A DNA stretch of 64,000 nt from Euphorbia lathyris. Taxonomy: Eukaryota; Streptophyta; Magnoliopsida; Malpighiales; Euphorbiaceae. Below, one piece after another: positions 35,156 to 46,235 of this stretch (position 1 is the first letter of the stretch; every line of letters starts with the position of its first letter). The stretch is taken from positions 10,320,001 through 10,384,000 of the forward strand of contig NC_088917.1 of assembly GCF_963576675.1 (NCBI RefSeq), read 5' to 3'. Made by a program: the position numbers and the translations under genes. The notes under the pieces are model-generated. The model worked only from the letters and a program-made list of their open reading frames with translations. It searched no databases and was not told the origin of the DNA.

Positions 35156-35349
35156 AATCTTGATTCTTTGATTAAAAAAAAAAACAGTACACATGAATTA
35201 AAAATACTAACAGTAAGCATGAATTAAAATACTAACTAGCGGTATATTTTTAATTCAAAAGAATATGCATTGAATTAAAAAACTTTAATATACTAAAACT
35301 TTAAACTAATACATTTTTTCAACAAAATAATAATAAAACCGTAATATAT

Positions 35350-35525
35350 AATATAAAGGCGGGCTGGGTTGGGCCGGGCTCGGGATTTTGAGGCAAATCC
35401 CAAGCCCACCCCATTTGATGTACGGACTTAAACAAGTCTGGACCGGGTTGGGCCAAACATAAGCTATACATGTCCAACCCCAACCCATAAAGGACGGGCT
35501 TGGACAGGCTAACAGGCTCTTGAAC
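35350..35525. repeat. Right arm of GC-rich inverted repeat around the LINE
   Basis: Contains GGCGGGCTGGGTTGGGCCGG, CTGGACCGGGTTGGGCC and GACGGGCTTGGACAGGC. It is the inverse counterpart of 29300-29460. Confidence 0.5.
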
Positions 35526-35649
35526 AAATCTAGTTTTTATGCAATAGCTATTCCAAAAGTGGAGGAAATACATATTTTTTAAGTGAACCTAGGAAAACGT
35601 ATTCATTAACTTATGTTTTATTACATTCCAAAAGTACTCCTTTCATCTA

Positions 35650-36570
35650 TCGATCAAACCAAGCGAGAGAAATGCAAAAAACACACAAAAAAAAAGGGAA
35701 AACATGAAAGCGGGAAAAGGGCGAAAAACGCCAAAAACGAAGAATACGGTAAAAATATTTTAGAAAAAAAAACAGGGAAAACGGGAAAACACATAAATGG
35801 GAAAATGCAAGAAAAAAAAAAGAGAAATAGCAGAAAATGTGAAAGACGTAGAAAATGAGAAAAACGCATAATATAGAAAAAACATAGAATACATAAAAAA
35901 AAAAGCAAAATACACGAAAAATAGATTATATAAGAAAATGCAGAATACATTAGAAACACAGAAAATGGGAAATGCGAAAAACAAAAAAAAAAGCATAAAC
36001 ACACGAAAAACGCTGAATACGATAAAAAAAATGCAGAATTTAAAAAAATACAAAATACAGGAAAATGCGGAAAACGGAGAATACAGAACACATGATATGG
36101 GAAAACCCATAATATTGAAAAACTCAAAATATAGGAAAAACATGGAAAATAAAAAAATATGGGAAAAGCATAGAATAACGAAAAAACGCGAAAAAGGAGA
36201 ATACAAGAAAAATGAAGAATATGGAAAAAACACAAAATACAGCAAAACTGGAAAACGTGGAAAATGACGAATATGGGGAAAATAGGGAAAACGGAAAAAA
36301 CGCAGAAAATGCAAAATACACATAATATAGGAAAACAGGAAAAACGGAGAATACTGTACAACACAAAATATGAGAAAAATATAGAAGATAAGAAAAACAT
36401 AAAATACAGAAAAAAAAAACAAAGAATGTAGGAAAAACATGGAAAACAATGAATATGGGAAAAACGCAAAATACAGGAAAAATGCGAAATACGGATAATA
36501 AGAAAATAACGCAAAATATAGGAAAAACATAAAAAATGAGAAAAAAATTGGGAAAATGCAGAATACTACC
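35650..36570. repeat. Degenerate A-rich minisatellite-like tract
   Basis: About 900 bp built from shuffled words of the type GAAAAACGC, AGAATACNG, GGAAAA and AAAATACA, with strong strand asymmetry (A/G on +). There is no fixed period by eye. Long open frames on the minus strand are phenylalanine-rich and reflect the composition. Confidence 0.75.
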
Positions 36571-36649
36571 ATTTGTAGTATTTTCCCATATTCTTTATTT
36601 TTCTCGTTTTCCATGTTTTTCTCATATACTGCATTTTCTCATTTTTTGT

Positions 36650-36845
36650 TGCAAGCATGTGGTGTCCTAGATGGACCCCAACTGTGTGAGGCACATTTAA
36701 GTCTGTACCACATTCAGACTAATCCAAGTTCTCACCGTAAAGGTCCAGAAGGCGTTTAAGTCCTAGCCTCCATAGGATAGCGAGGTTCGAACCTCTGACC
36801 TCTCTCAAGGAGTAAGAGTGTCCCAACCACTCACACCAACCACAT
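36650..36845 (-). mobile_element. tRNA-derived SINE-like element
   Basis: Read on the minus strand it has an A-box-like GAGTGGTTGGGACACTC and a B box GAGGTTCGAACCTC at tRNA-like spacing, then a body with GGATTAGTCTGAATGTGG. The ends and a target duplication are not certain. Confidence 0.5.
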
Positions 36846-37179
36846 TTTGTTTCTTTACTTGGCCTTTAAAAGTCGAGAAAACAAAGAACGAAGCTTAAGC
36901 GTTCGTTTCAGAGTCCAAAAGAAATCTAGACGATATTAGTAAGGTGTATTTCGAATACATGTGAATGCAAATTTATGCAGTAAATTTTATGCATCATATA
37001 TTCAATGAGGAATTGCTTAAATGCTATTGTACAGATACAAGTAGAACATGTCATGTACACATAAAAAAATCACCATTGCTGCATCAGAGAACCTTATAGA
37101 CAGCAAGCAATGGTGTCATATTTACACTTATCAATTCTCATTTACCGTATGTCGATGGCTTTAGAACGGCTTTAGAACG

Positions 37180-37348
37180 CACCTTATACATTTATCCTCT
37201 TCATCGGAAGAAGTGGCCAATAGATCTGCAATGGAAACAATGGCAATGACAGAGTTGTCAAGTTTATCAGACAGATTCTGTCTTTGGTATGAACAAAATC
37301 ACTGTGAACAATGGCTGGCACCAAAATCTTCCAGTGAGCAATGAATTC
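37180..37348 (-). other. Possible 3'UTR exon of the PGR3 transcript
   Basis: An acceptor TTTTTTTGACAG/GAATTC lies on the minus strand (exon from 37348). A matching donor CACGAG/GTATTC lies at 38604/38603, 70 bp past the PGR3 stop. A 3'UTR intron of about 1.25 kb would remove three foldback elements. Suggestive only. Confidence 0.25.
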
Positions 37349-37538
37349 CTGTCAAAAAAATAAAATTTGAACTTATTAACTGAATAGGAACATCCATTAG
37401 CATTCAATTACTGTGGCCAGCTGAAATTGGAGTAGTCATAGTATGAACATAGCTAATTGCAATAGCAGAATTGTAGCAGCAATTACATGGATTAGTGTAT
37501 TTGTGCTCATTTTTGTATATAAGCTCTTAATCTTTCAA

Positions 37539-37926
37539 GCTTAATACATCATCAGCCCCCGAACTTGTCCCAAAAGCTTGATTGGCCCTTTAAACTTAGG
37601 AAGTGTCTCATTAGCCCCCTCAAGTTGCTTAAAATAAGCTATTGGCCACCTGGATTTGTTTAAAGTGACCTACTGAGTCTCCTGAACTTGTTTAAATTGG
37701 TATAAATTTCAATTTGCCCAAATATGTAAAAAAACTTAAAAAATAAGAGCCTAATTCGATTCTAAGTCTCTATAACAAATTAACTTTCTATTTTATACAT
37801 TTTTATGGCGTTTTTATAGATTTAGGGACTTAATCATGACACGGGCTAGCTAATGAGACACCATGTAAGTTCATGGGCAAATCAAGCTTTTTGGACAAGT
37901 TAAAGGGGCAACTGATGTATTAAGCC
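37539..37926. mobile_element. Mutator-type MITE, GGCTTAATACATC family
   Basis: A 388-bp element with ends GCTTAATACATC and GATGTATTAAGCC, flanked by a perfect 9-bp duplication ATCTTTCAA (37530-37538 and 37927-37935). Inner arms share CCCCGAACTTGTCC-type words with the copy at 4623. Confidence 0.85.
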
Positions 37927-37949
37927 ATCTTTCAATAAAAAGAAGGGAT

Positions 37950-38118
37950 AAGTATACCTTTAAAAAAAAGGTACCAATTTAGGCCTTGATAACAGAACGT
38001 GACACATCATTTATATTACTCAGTTAAGTTCTATCAACTTTACGTGGAGCAGAACTTAACGGAGTAATATGAATGACGTGTCACGTTCCGTTATCGAGGC
38101 CTAAATTGATACTTTTTT
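37950..38118. repeat. Compact foldback repeat
   Basis: The left arm has CCAATTTAGGCCTTGATAAC, GAACGTGACAC and AGTTAAGTTCT. The right arm has the inverse words AGAACTTAACGGAG, GTGTCACGTTCCGTTATCG and AGGCCTAAATTGATA. It is the undisrupted version of the element split at 15310-16755. Confidence 0.65.
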
Positions 38119-38162
38119 AAACGTTAAACCTATATTAGTATTATTTTGTACGTGAAGCTTAA

Positions 38163-38590
38163 ATTGGAGGTAAATGACATCAGTAGCTTCTCAACTTTGG
38201 CTTTACTTTCTTTACGCACCCTTGAACTTCAAAAACAGACATACAAATCTCTCAATTATGTCCTTATTAAAAGTAGACAACCTCAAAATGGAAGAGTTCT
38301 AGAATTAAAGTTGTTTAAAACCATATTTCCAATGGAACCACATTGTTCGATTTTTCAAATCACCATTTCCGGAGATTTCTCTCTCTAAACAACCATTTTA
38401 TATCTCAAATGACAACAAAAACAACAAGTTCAAGAATTAAAGTTGCTTGCTATTGGAGTGGTCAAAGGTTAAGGGACTTTTATGTTAGTAAAGGACAAAG
38501 TTCACGGACTTTTTGTCCGGTTTTGAAGTTCGGGAGCCATAGAGAAAACCAAGCAAAGTTGAAGGGCTATGAGTGTAATTTATCCTATAA
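38163..38590. repeat. Foldback repeat downstream of PGR3
   Basis: The left end has AACTTTGGCTTTACTTTCTT, ACCCTTGAACTTCAAAAACAG and GTCCTTATT. The right end has the inverse (TAGTAAAGGACAAAG, TTTTGAAGTTCGGGAG, AAGTTGAAGGG). It ends about 85 bp from the PGR3 stop codon, so it could lie in the transcript. Confidence 0.5.
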
Positions 38591-38673
38591 AATCGAGGAA
38601 TACCTCGTGCAACTCGAGCAGAGGGATCAGCATAGGATTGTAACGAATGATCAGCCGCATATCTCAAAAATTG

Positions 38674-41600
38674 TCAGGATTCATTAGGAAGCTGAGCAAA
38701 TGTACCAGTATTAGGACTGCAACCTCCAACCATCATTCTCTTGTAGACTGCATAAGCAAGATCAGAATTTCCGGATACGCTGTAACCCCGAATAAGAGCA
38801 TTATAGGTGAACACATTAGGTTGAAGACCAACATGTTGTAGTTCTTCATAGAAATTTCCTGCTTTCTCCACCATTCCAGCAATTCCAAGATTGAGAATCA
38901 ACGAATTGTAAGTGTATAGATCAGGCCTGATACCGCAGTTCTGCATTTCATCGAAAAGGAAGAGCGCTTCTTCGATCCTGTGTGACCTTCCAAGTCCATC
39001 AATGATGAGGTTGTAAGCAACAGAATCAAGATATAACCCTGTCTGCTTTAGTTCCTCGAAGTACTCGAGTGCATCGTCTACTCTTCCCGCAATACATAGA
39101 CAACCGACGAGGATAGTGTAAGACTTCAAGTCTGGTCGAATTCCTTCTCGAATCATTCTCTTAAATAAGTTACAAGCTGTCTCTACATCACCGGATTTCC
39201 CAAATCCGTTTATAAGAATGTTGTAAATTGCATTGTTGGGTTTACATCCATAGTCCACCATTTCCTCGAATAGCTTCGTTGCTTCGTCTAGTCTATCCGA
39301 CTTCATAAGCCCGTCTACCAGAGGGCCGTATGTGCAAGGAGTGGGAGAGAAACCACCACTTACAATATCACAATACAAATCCAAAGCCTTGTCTAAGCTA
39401 TTGGATTTCACAAGATTGGCAATGACTATGTTGTGAGTTATGATCCCCGGCTTGCATCCATTAGAACACATATCTTCGTACAGTTTAAGAAGTTCGTTGA
39501 TCTTCCTGGACTTCCCGTAGGCATCGAGTATCAAGTTACAGGTGAATTCATCTGGATGACAACCAGCATTCTTCATCTCACTGAAAAGATTCAAAGCCTG
39601 GTCTGAATTCCGGACTTCCATGAACCCGCTGATCAATAAGCTGTAGGCATCAACTGTTGGTTTGACTCCGAGTTCTTTGGTGAACTTCTGAAATACATTC
39701 TGAGCAGTGAGAGCCTTTTTCTGCTTGCATAAAACCTTAATTATAGGGAGTAATACAGAGTCATCCTGGCAAAACCGACTTTGTACTAACCTTTCACCGA
39801 ATAAAATGGCCTTTTCGGTTCCAGCTTGAGTCAAAACCCCGCTCATGAGATCTTCCCAAAACAGCCCGTCAACCTGAAATCCAACCCGGTGATCAAAATC
39901 GGAAACAATAGTCAAAGCTTCCTCTATCATCCCATTACTCACAATACCAGGGAGGAGAGTGCACAGACTTACATAATCAGGGACCAAGCGTTTCTTCATC
40001 TGATAGAAGAGCCAGATTGCATCATTAATCCGTTTTCCTTTAGTAAATCCATGAATGATAGTGTTGAAAGTCAGAACATCAGGTGTACAATCCATTGTTG
40101 TCATCTTATAAAGCATTTTAACAGCCAAATCAACCTCATCGTTCTTGCACAGGCAATCGAGGAGTGAATTGAAAGTTATCGTGTTTGGCGGACAGCCGGT
40201 CTTAATCATACTGTCAAATAACTTGATGGCTCTTTGGACCTGACCTTCTTTCCCTAATCCGGATATTAACGTGTTGTAGGTGACAACAGTAGGAGCAAGC
40301 TTCATGTCCTTCAATCTGCAGAACATCTGCCACGCCTCACCTACACGATCAGCTTTGTAAAGCGCATCAATCAACAAATTGATAACGATTACATCAGGCT
40401 CACACTGGTTATTCGACATCTCAGATAGCAACTTAATGGCTTCATCCACTTGTCCTGCCTTGCTATAGCACTTCATCATCATGTTATATGTCACTGAATC
40501 CGGAACCAGCCCACTGCTTTTGAGTCCATCGAAAATCGCCTTTGCTTCTCTAAGTCTACCCATTCTAGCAAGACCATATAGAGATGCATTGCAAGCAACA
40601 ACATTCGGAACAATTCCTTTACGTTTCATCTTCTCAAAGGTCTCGAGAGCTTTTTCGGAGCAACCAGACTTTCCATAGTAGTCAATGAAAAGAATGTATG
40701 TAAATGCAGTGGGTTCAACACCGAAAGATTCCATATTATCGAAAAGTTCTACAGCATCATTCAATCTATCTGCCCTCAGAAGTCCGCCAATCAAAGTGTT
40801 ATACGTGTGAAGGTTAGGCGACACACCTTGCGTTCTCATGACATCCAGTACATCAAATGCTTCATCAACATCCCCAACTTTGCATAAAGCATTGACAAGT
40901 ATACTAAAAGCGACAACATCGGGGGCATAACCATCAGCTTCCATTTCACTCCAAAATTCTTTCACCAAATCCAAATCACCAGAATCACTTAACTTGTCTA
41001 ACATGGTAATATAGGTTACCCTGTCCGGTTTATGCTTAGTAGCTTTCATTTTAGCAAATAATTCCATGGCATCATGTAGTTTTCCTGCGTTACAAAGCGC
41101 ATCAATAAGAACTGTATAAGTAATAACATCAGGCCCGCACCCATCATCTTCCATCCTTTTCATTATTCTGCACGCCTCATCGATTTTCCCCGCTCTTCCA
41201 AGTACTCTGATGCAAATGGTGTATGTGTACACATTCGGCCTCAATCCCAAACTCTCCATCTCTGCCAACAGATCCATAACAATTGCAGTATTCCTTCTCT
41301 TCCCTGTTGCTACCATAAGAGCAGAATAAGTCTTAAGACTCGGCTTAAGACCCTCCGAAATCATTCTTCGATATACCTGTAACGCCTCCCTATATAATCC
41401 GGATTGAAGTAGCATATAGATAAAACCATTATATGAATATGCATTCAAAACAAAACCAGCCCTCCTCATCCTATCAAGTGCAAATGGTGCTTGCCTAAGC
41501 CCGCCCCGAACCGAAAGACCCTTAAATATAATCAAATAAGTCTCCAAATCTCTCCTTATGATTTGCTTTTGCATCAAATCAAACACAACCGCCATATCCC

Positions 41601-42021
41601 CAATTTTCCCATGGCTCCTCAATATTTCAAGCATGTGATTACATGTTTTAGTTGTGTGAACAACAAAGGGGGAATCCGCAACTGAATTGAAGTACGAAAA
41701 AGCTTCAATTGGGTCCGAAATCGACTTAAGTTCCGCCATAATTTCATCAGAAGATAAGGCATTCTTTGTCTTACTCTTCACCACCGGAGATTCATGATTG
41801 CTTCCCACTGCAACCACACACAAATTCACTCGTTTTCTCCTAGGTTTTCTCTTCCAAAATGACACAGAACGACATGGTAACAATTTCAAGTTTCTTACCC
41901 TACCGCCTCCTAATGACTGGTTATTAACGAAAACAGGTAATCTACCATCTTGAGTGAAAGCGTAAGTGTAATTGAGACTACCGCAACAAATGCTTGAAGA
42001 GCAAATGATTAGAACAGCCAT
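38674..42021 (-). CDS. PGR3: Chloroplast P-type pentatricopeptide repeat protein, PGR3-like
   Basis: RNA-binding factor of the chloroplast stroma. In Arabidopsis PGR3 stabilises and promotes translation of petL-operon and ndh transcripts needed for cytochrome b6f and NDH complexes (from memory). Single exon, 1115 aa from the chosen ATG at 42021, matching the family's roughly 1110 aa; the frame stays open 54 codons further up to 42183. The first 60 residues ([10 protein letters not shown]..., then R/K/S-rich with [12 protein letters not shown]) look like a transit peptide. About 25 or more 35-residue PPR units follow with no S/L/DYW modules, for example [36 protein letters not shown] and [17 protein letters not shown]. 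The C-terminus is [12 protein letters not shown]. No damage. Confidence 0.94.
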   Translation of the reverse strand: MAVLIICSSSICCGSLNYTYAFTQDGRLPVFVNNQSLGGGRVRNLKLLPCRSVSFWKRKPRRKRVNLCVVAVGSNHESPVVKSKTKNALSSDEIMAELKSISDPIEAFSYFNSVADSPFVVHTTKTCNHMLEILRSHGKIGDMAVVFDLMQKQIIRRDLETYLIIFKGLSVRGGLRQAPFALDRMRRAGFVLNAYSYNGFIYMLLQSGLYREALQVYRRMISEGLKPSLKTYSALMVATGKRRNTAIVMDLLAEMESLGLRPNVYTYTICIRVLGRAGKIDEACRIMKRMEDDGCGPDVITYTVLIDALCNAGKLHDAMELFAKMKATKHKPDRVTYITMLDKLSDSGDLDLVKEFWSEMEADGYAPDVVAFSILVNALCKVGDVDEAFDVLDVMRTQGVSPNLHTYNTLIGGLLRADRLNDAVELFDNMESFGVEPTAFTYILFIDYYGKSGCSEKALETFEKMKRKGIVPNVVACNASLYGLARMGRLREAKAIFDGLKSSGLVPDSVTYNMMMKCYSKAGQVDEAIKLLSEMSNNQCEPDVIVINLLIDALYKADRVGEAWQMFCRLKDMKLAPTVVTYNTLISGLGKEGQVQRAIKLFDSMIKTGCPPNTITFNSLLDCLCKNDEVDLAVKMLYKMTTMDCTPDVLTFNTIIHGFTKGKRINDAIWLFYQMKKRLVPDYVSLCTLLPGIVSNGMIEEALTIVSDFDHRVGFQVDGLFWEDLMSGVLTQAGTEKAILFGERLVQSRFCQDDSVLLPIIKVLCKQKKALTAQNVFQKFTKELGVKPTVDAYSLLISGFMEVRNSDQALNLFSEMKNAGCHPDEFTCNLILDAYGKSRKINELLKLYEDMCSNGCKPGIITHNIVIANLVKSNSLDKALDLYCDIVSGGFSPTPCTYGPLVDGLMKSDRLDEATKLFEEMVDYGCKPNNAIYNILINGFGKSGDVETACNLFKRMIREGIRPDLKSYTILVGCLCIAGRVDDALEYFEELKQTGLYLDSVAYNLIIDGLGRSHRIEEALFLFDEMQNCGIRPDLYTYNSLILNLGIAGMVEKAGNFYEELQHVGLQPNVFTYNALIRGYSVSGNSDLAYAVYKRMMVGGCSPNTGTFAQLPNES

Positions 42022-42384
42022 GAAAGGTTTATAAGAAACTAAGAAACAAGCATAATGACAAAATCTGGAGAAATCAGAGATGAGTTGAATTATGCCTGAT
42101 AGTTGTTTGTCGAATTGACTGAGAGAGGAAACGAACTTGAATTGAAGATAATGTTTAACTAGACTTACCCAAAAAGAGCACAACGGCGGGAATTCTGGAG
42201 CAAGAAGGTATTCACTGTGGCTATGGCTTTGGATTGCCGGAGAATCTGTAAAGCTATTGGTTGAAATGTGACAAAAAGAAATGGCTGCAAGATGTGGTAG
42301 CCGTTGGAAGCTGCATTTCAGATATTTATATTTGACTGTCCCTTTAATAAATAAAATAAAAAAGGGATAATGTGAAAAACAAGA

Positions 42385-42930
42385 GGGTTAAGGTGCAAAA
42401 ATACCCCAACGTTTTGGGTTAGGAATAATTTTACCCATAACGTTGGAAGCCAAGAGCAATTTTACACCTAACGTTGATAAATTGGGTCAATTTGAGAAAT
42501 AATTCATCAAACTGTTTTCTCGATCATGAATCTGGTCATCTACACTTCATACATACGTCATTTTATCAGTAACAAATCACAAACATATGTTGGGATGTGA
42601 AAAAAAAAAAAAATATATTGTCTTTTATACAAATTAGACAAAAAAAATAAAAAAAAATACACTGAATTTATAAATATTAATCTCTAATTCTATTAAATTA
42701 CAAAAAAAACATGAACTCATTTTTTAGAACGAATTGACATGCAATTGATGCAAAATAAAGAACAAAAATGTCTGTATTTTATAATAGTGTCTGAAATTAA
42801 CCCAAATTATCAACGTTAGGGATAAAATTGTTCTTGACTACAAACACTAGGGGCAAATTTGCACCATTTTAGACGTTGGGGTAAAATTGCTTCAGACCCA
42901 AAATATTAGGGGTATTTTTGCACCTTAACC
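42385..42930. repeat. Foldback repeat, GCAATTTTACCC family, upstream of PGR3
   Basis: The left end has GGGTTAAGGTGCAAAAATAC and CCAACGTTTTGGG; the right end is the inverse (CCCAAAATATTAGGGGTATT, TTGCACCTTAACCC). Arms run about 100 bp. It begins some 360 bp upstream of the PGR3 start. Confidence 0.7.
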
Positions 42931-42944
42931 CAAAAAAAAATAAG

Positions 42945-43410
42945 AAAGCAATTTTATCATTAACGTTTAAAATGGTGCAATTTTATCTCTACCATTAACC
43001 GTTAAGAGCAATTTTATCTCTAATATTGACAATTTGTATCAATTTCATACATTATTATAAAACACATATATTTTGTTTCTTATTCTATATCAAGCTGGTT
43101 TTAAAAAAAAAAAATTATAATTTTTTTTGTGATTTAGTAATAGAATTTGAGATTAATATTTTTAAATCCAGTGAAATATTGGAATATTTTATCCAATTCA
43201 TACAAAATAAACATTTTTTTCACGGCTAAACATATGTTTATGATTTGTTATTAATTAGTGATAGAATGATGTACATGTAAAGTGTAGATGCCAAAATTTA
43301 TGACCGAAAAATATAGTGTGAGGAATTAGGATTAAAATTGCACTATTTTAAATGTCAATGGGCAATTTGCTCCTCCTTGTGAACATTAGGGTATTTTACA
43401 CATTATCCCA
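42945..43410. repeat. Second adjacent copy of the GCAATTTTACCC family
   Basis: Starts with AAGAAAGCAATTTTATC and ends near ACATTAGGGTATTTTACAC. The interior is AT-rich with the shared words CATATGTTTATGATTTGTTA and TAGTGATAGAATGA. It is more diverged than its neighbour. Confidence 0.5.
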
Positions 43411-43837
43411 ATAAAAAAATTTAATATTTTATTTATAAAAAGAATTAAAAAGAAAAAAAAAATTAATACATGTCTATTTGGTCCAAAACTTTAAATGCAC
43501 CCTCAAATTTTTAAAAGTTACAAATAACTTCTATTCTTGTCCAATTATATTTGATAACTCTCTATTATTATCTAATTGCATTCAATAACTTTTTATGTTT
43601 GTCTAATTACATTCAATAACCTCAAAATTTCAATTGTCCCATGAATTTTAAAAAATTCATAATTCCTAATTATTTGTCTATTTGATATTTTCTTTTTGAC
43701 ACGTAACAAACACTTTGACATATGGATGGACGTATCTCTAATTTTCTGTAACCAACAAATTCTAGTGAGAAATATAGGATTATTGAATCAAATTGAATAA
43801 TTATAGGTATTATTTGAAACTCAAAAAGGCAATTGAA

Positions 43838-44078
43838 TGGCTCATTTGTTTTATCTGTTGTTTACTGTTGTTATTTGTTGTTTCCTGTCACGGTTTGATT
43901 GTTTGCTGTTTGAAAATGTTGCTTTCAAAAAAAAAAACATAGATTCACTGCTTTTATAAAAAGCTGCTTTTCAGCTACAAAAGGCAAACAAGAGATCTAA
44001 CCAAACATTTAAAACTCTCATTTTCAAAGTGAAAAGGTAAACATGAGGTAAAAAAGCAACAACCAAACACGCCCAAGT
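43838..44078. repeat. Foldback, GTTTACTGTT family
   Basis: The left end has GGCTCATTTGTTTTATCTG and TTTACTGTTG; the right end has TAAACATGAGG and CAACCAAACACGCCC. It borders the virus-derived block. Confidence 0.45.
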
Positions 44079-44128
44079 TTGGAACTATAACATATATAAA
44101 CTTGTAGTTGCTAACTCAAAGCAATTTT

Positions 44129-44227
44129 ATGCTTAAGGATATAAGTGAAATAAAACCTAAAATCCCTACAACCGTAAATAAAACCTTAGATCTGTTAACC
44201 GATTTACACAAAAAAGGACAATTCTAA
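44129..44227 (+). CDS. Short ORF (32 aa) at the start of the viral block, possibly the tail of a truncated gene
   Basis: An A-rich open frame MLKDISEIKPKIPTTVNKTL... ending HKKGQF, 4 bp before the coat-protein start. It is open 7 codons further upstream, then meets a stop. Spacing like that between viral genes suggests it is the 3' end of an upstream viral ORF whose 5' part is missing. Function unknown. Confidence 0.35.
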   Translation: MLKDISEIKPKIPTTVNKTLDLLTDLHKKGQF

Positions 44228-44231
44228 TATA

Positions 44232-46235
44232 ATGGCAGAACAAGAACATAGTGTAATAACATTTCTTAAAAATCACGCCCAAGAAATTATTGAAAAGGAA
44301 AAATACAAATATGAACCGCTAAAAAACAGAAAACTCAAAGACAATGATGCTAAAACATCCAATGTAGACGTAAGCACCGAAGCCGAATACCTTCAACTAA
44401 AAATCTAAAAACAACATAAAGAAATCAAAGACCTGCAAAAAGAAAACATAAAATTAGTCATAAATTCGAGTACAAAATGGGTCGAAAAATATAAAAAATA
44501 TAAACACAAATTTAAAAATACTAAAAAAGAATTAAAACAAACAAAGCTAGAATTAAAACAAACAAAAACAGAGATAATCCACATTACAGATGAATTAAAA
44601 GAATTAAAGGAAGAAGTAAGAGTCTTAAGAACAATGGTTAAAGAAGTAAAAGGGAAAACTATTCACATCAGTAACAGTAGTAGTGATAGTTCAGATAGTT
44701 CAGATACTCAAAGTGAAAATAAACTAAAAATCATTGGGTATATAGAAGAAGAAAATAAAGATGAAACAAAATTAATAGAAGAAAATCATCAAATAATGAA
44801 AGCATTAGAACAAATGAAGAACATTAATGCAATAATAGAAGAAGAACCAGAAAGTGATATAGAAAACAACGAATACAACAACAAATACACTAGGTATGAA
44901 AAATCGGATATAGGATCAGAAAATATAGTAAACGAAGATGCCGATAATTATCCAGAAGAAGAAATGATAGACCCCAATTTAGACGTAGTAACTAAAAAAG
45001 TACCTACAATTCCACGACATATACCTATAGGCCAACAAGGAGACTTTAAAAAATTTATAGGATCTATGTCTCAAGGATTAAATCCAAATGGATATTTTTT
45101 AGACTTAGATAATGTCTATGATGAACAAGAAATAAGTAGACGAATAAATGATTGGAATTTAGGAATGTACATAGCCTCAATGAATTCATCTCACACTGAA
45201 AATTTAGATTATATGTATGACCTAATCTCTAAAACAATGATAGGAAAAGTAGGATTTTGGATGGAATCTATAACTCATCAGTTAAGACCACAAATAGAAG
45301 CTTGTGCTCATGATTGGAAATCAATGTTATTATTGTTTGATATGGTATTAAAAAGAGAATTTTTAGGAGAAAGATGGTTAGTGGCTAGAGAAACAGTATT
45401 TGCTGAAAGAAAAGCTGAAATAATAATGAATTTGAATAACATGAAATGTTGTAAAATTAGTAAATTACCAGAATATACTATCAGTTTTACTAAGTTCTTT
45501 TATGAAGCTAGGTTTTTACCACAAGAAGGATTGATATACCAACAACTATATTATGACCACTTACCAAACCCATACAACGTAGAAGTTTCAAAAGAATATA
45601 CTCAATTAGAACCAAAAGAAAAAACATTAGGAGAAAGAATTAGAGTACTACGAGCTTATCTTATGCGAAAATGTGAAGAATATAGAGTTCAACAAAAGGT
45701 TAAAAAGGATAAGAAACTCGGATTACGAGAAATATGTGGATTCACGAAAAAACGGTTAGTTTTTGGTTGTGATGATAAAGTTATGAGAAAATATAGACGA
45801 TATACTCCTAATCGCACTTATAGACATAATCCTACATATAAGAAGTCTTATACTAACAAGCATGATAATGGACGATTTCGATGAAAACGATTTAGACGAT
45901 ATAAAAATAATCCAGAAAATAGGAACATATTTAGATATAAACGCAAGTTTAGGAAAAGACGAGAAAGACCACTAAGGGATAAAAATACTAAACTTACAGA
46001 ATGTAAATGTTGGAATTGTAATGAGAAAGGACATTATGCTAATAAATGCCCTAAATTAAAACAAAAAGGTGTCAAATATATAGGAACAACAGAATTTATA
46101 ATGAGTCTAGAACAAATAAGAGCCAGCGATGATAAATGGAATAAAGAAGATGAATTTTATATTACTGAAACAGAAGGTGAGAACTCAGAAGAATTAGAAC
46201 CAATAGAATATGAAGATAGTGAAACTGATAACTAA
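44232..46235 (+). pseudogene. Caulimovirid coat-protein polyprotein with zinc knuckle
   Basis: One frame of 667 codons with two in-frame stops: TAA at 44406-44408 and TGA at 45882-45884. Either could come from a single C-to-T change (CAA, CGA). The N-terminal 140 residues are a K/E-rich coiled coil. A serine/aspartate patch and acidic region follow, then the capsid core (about 45000-45700) with WNLGMYIASMNSS and FLGERWLVARE. Then come a very basic R/K/Y stretch and the CCHC knuckle CWNCNEKGHYANKC near 46010. The end is acidic. The coat protein packages the viral DNA. Its TAA overlaps the next ATG (TAATG at 46233-46237). Confidence 0.85.

Larger units (their letters stand above)
29831..35184 (+). 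mobile_element. Complete but decayed LINE (RNase H-bearing plant LINE)
   Basis: A 5.35-kb non-LTR element with a 5'UTR, ORF1, ORF2 and a poly-A tail of about 11 A (35174-35184). It is flanked by a perfect direct repeat CAGTACACATGAATTA (29815-29830 and 35185-35200), or 18 bp if two tail A's are counted. The 5'UTR has two copies of a 21-bp unit with CTTCATCG[CT]GTAAGAG. ORF1 has one premature stop; ORF2 has two stops and one frameshift. Confidence 0.93.

Noticed and set aside
35654..36614. Long phenylalanine-rich open frames on the minus strand (286 and 284 aa)
   Set aside because: They follow from the A-rich repeat composition; no domain, and two overlapping frames are equally open.
43026..43229. 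67-aa frame
   Set aside because: Lies within a GCAATTTTACCC-family foldback; AT-rich noise.
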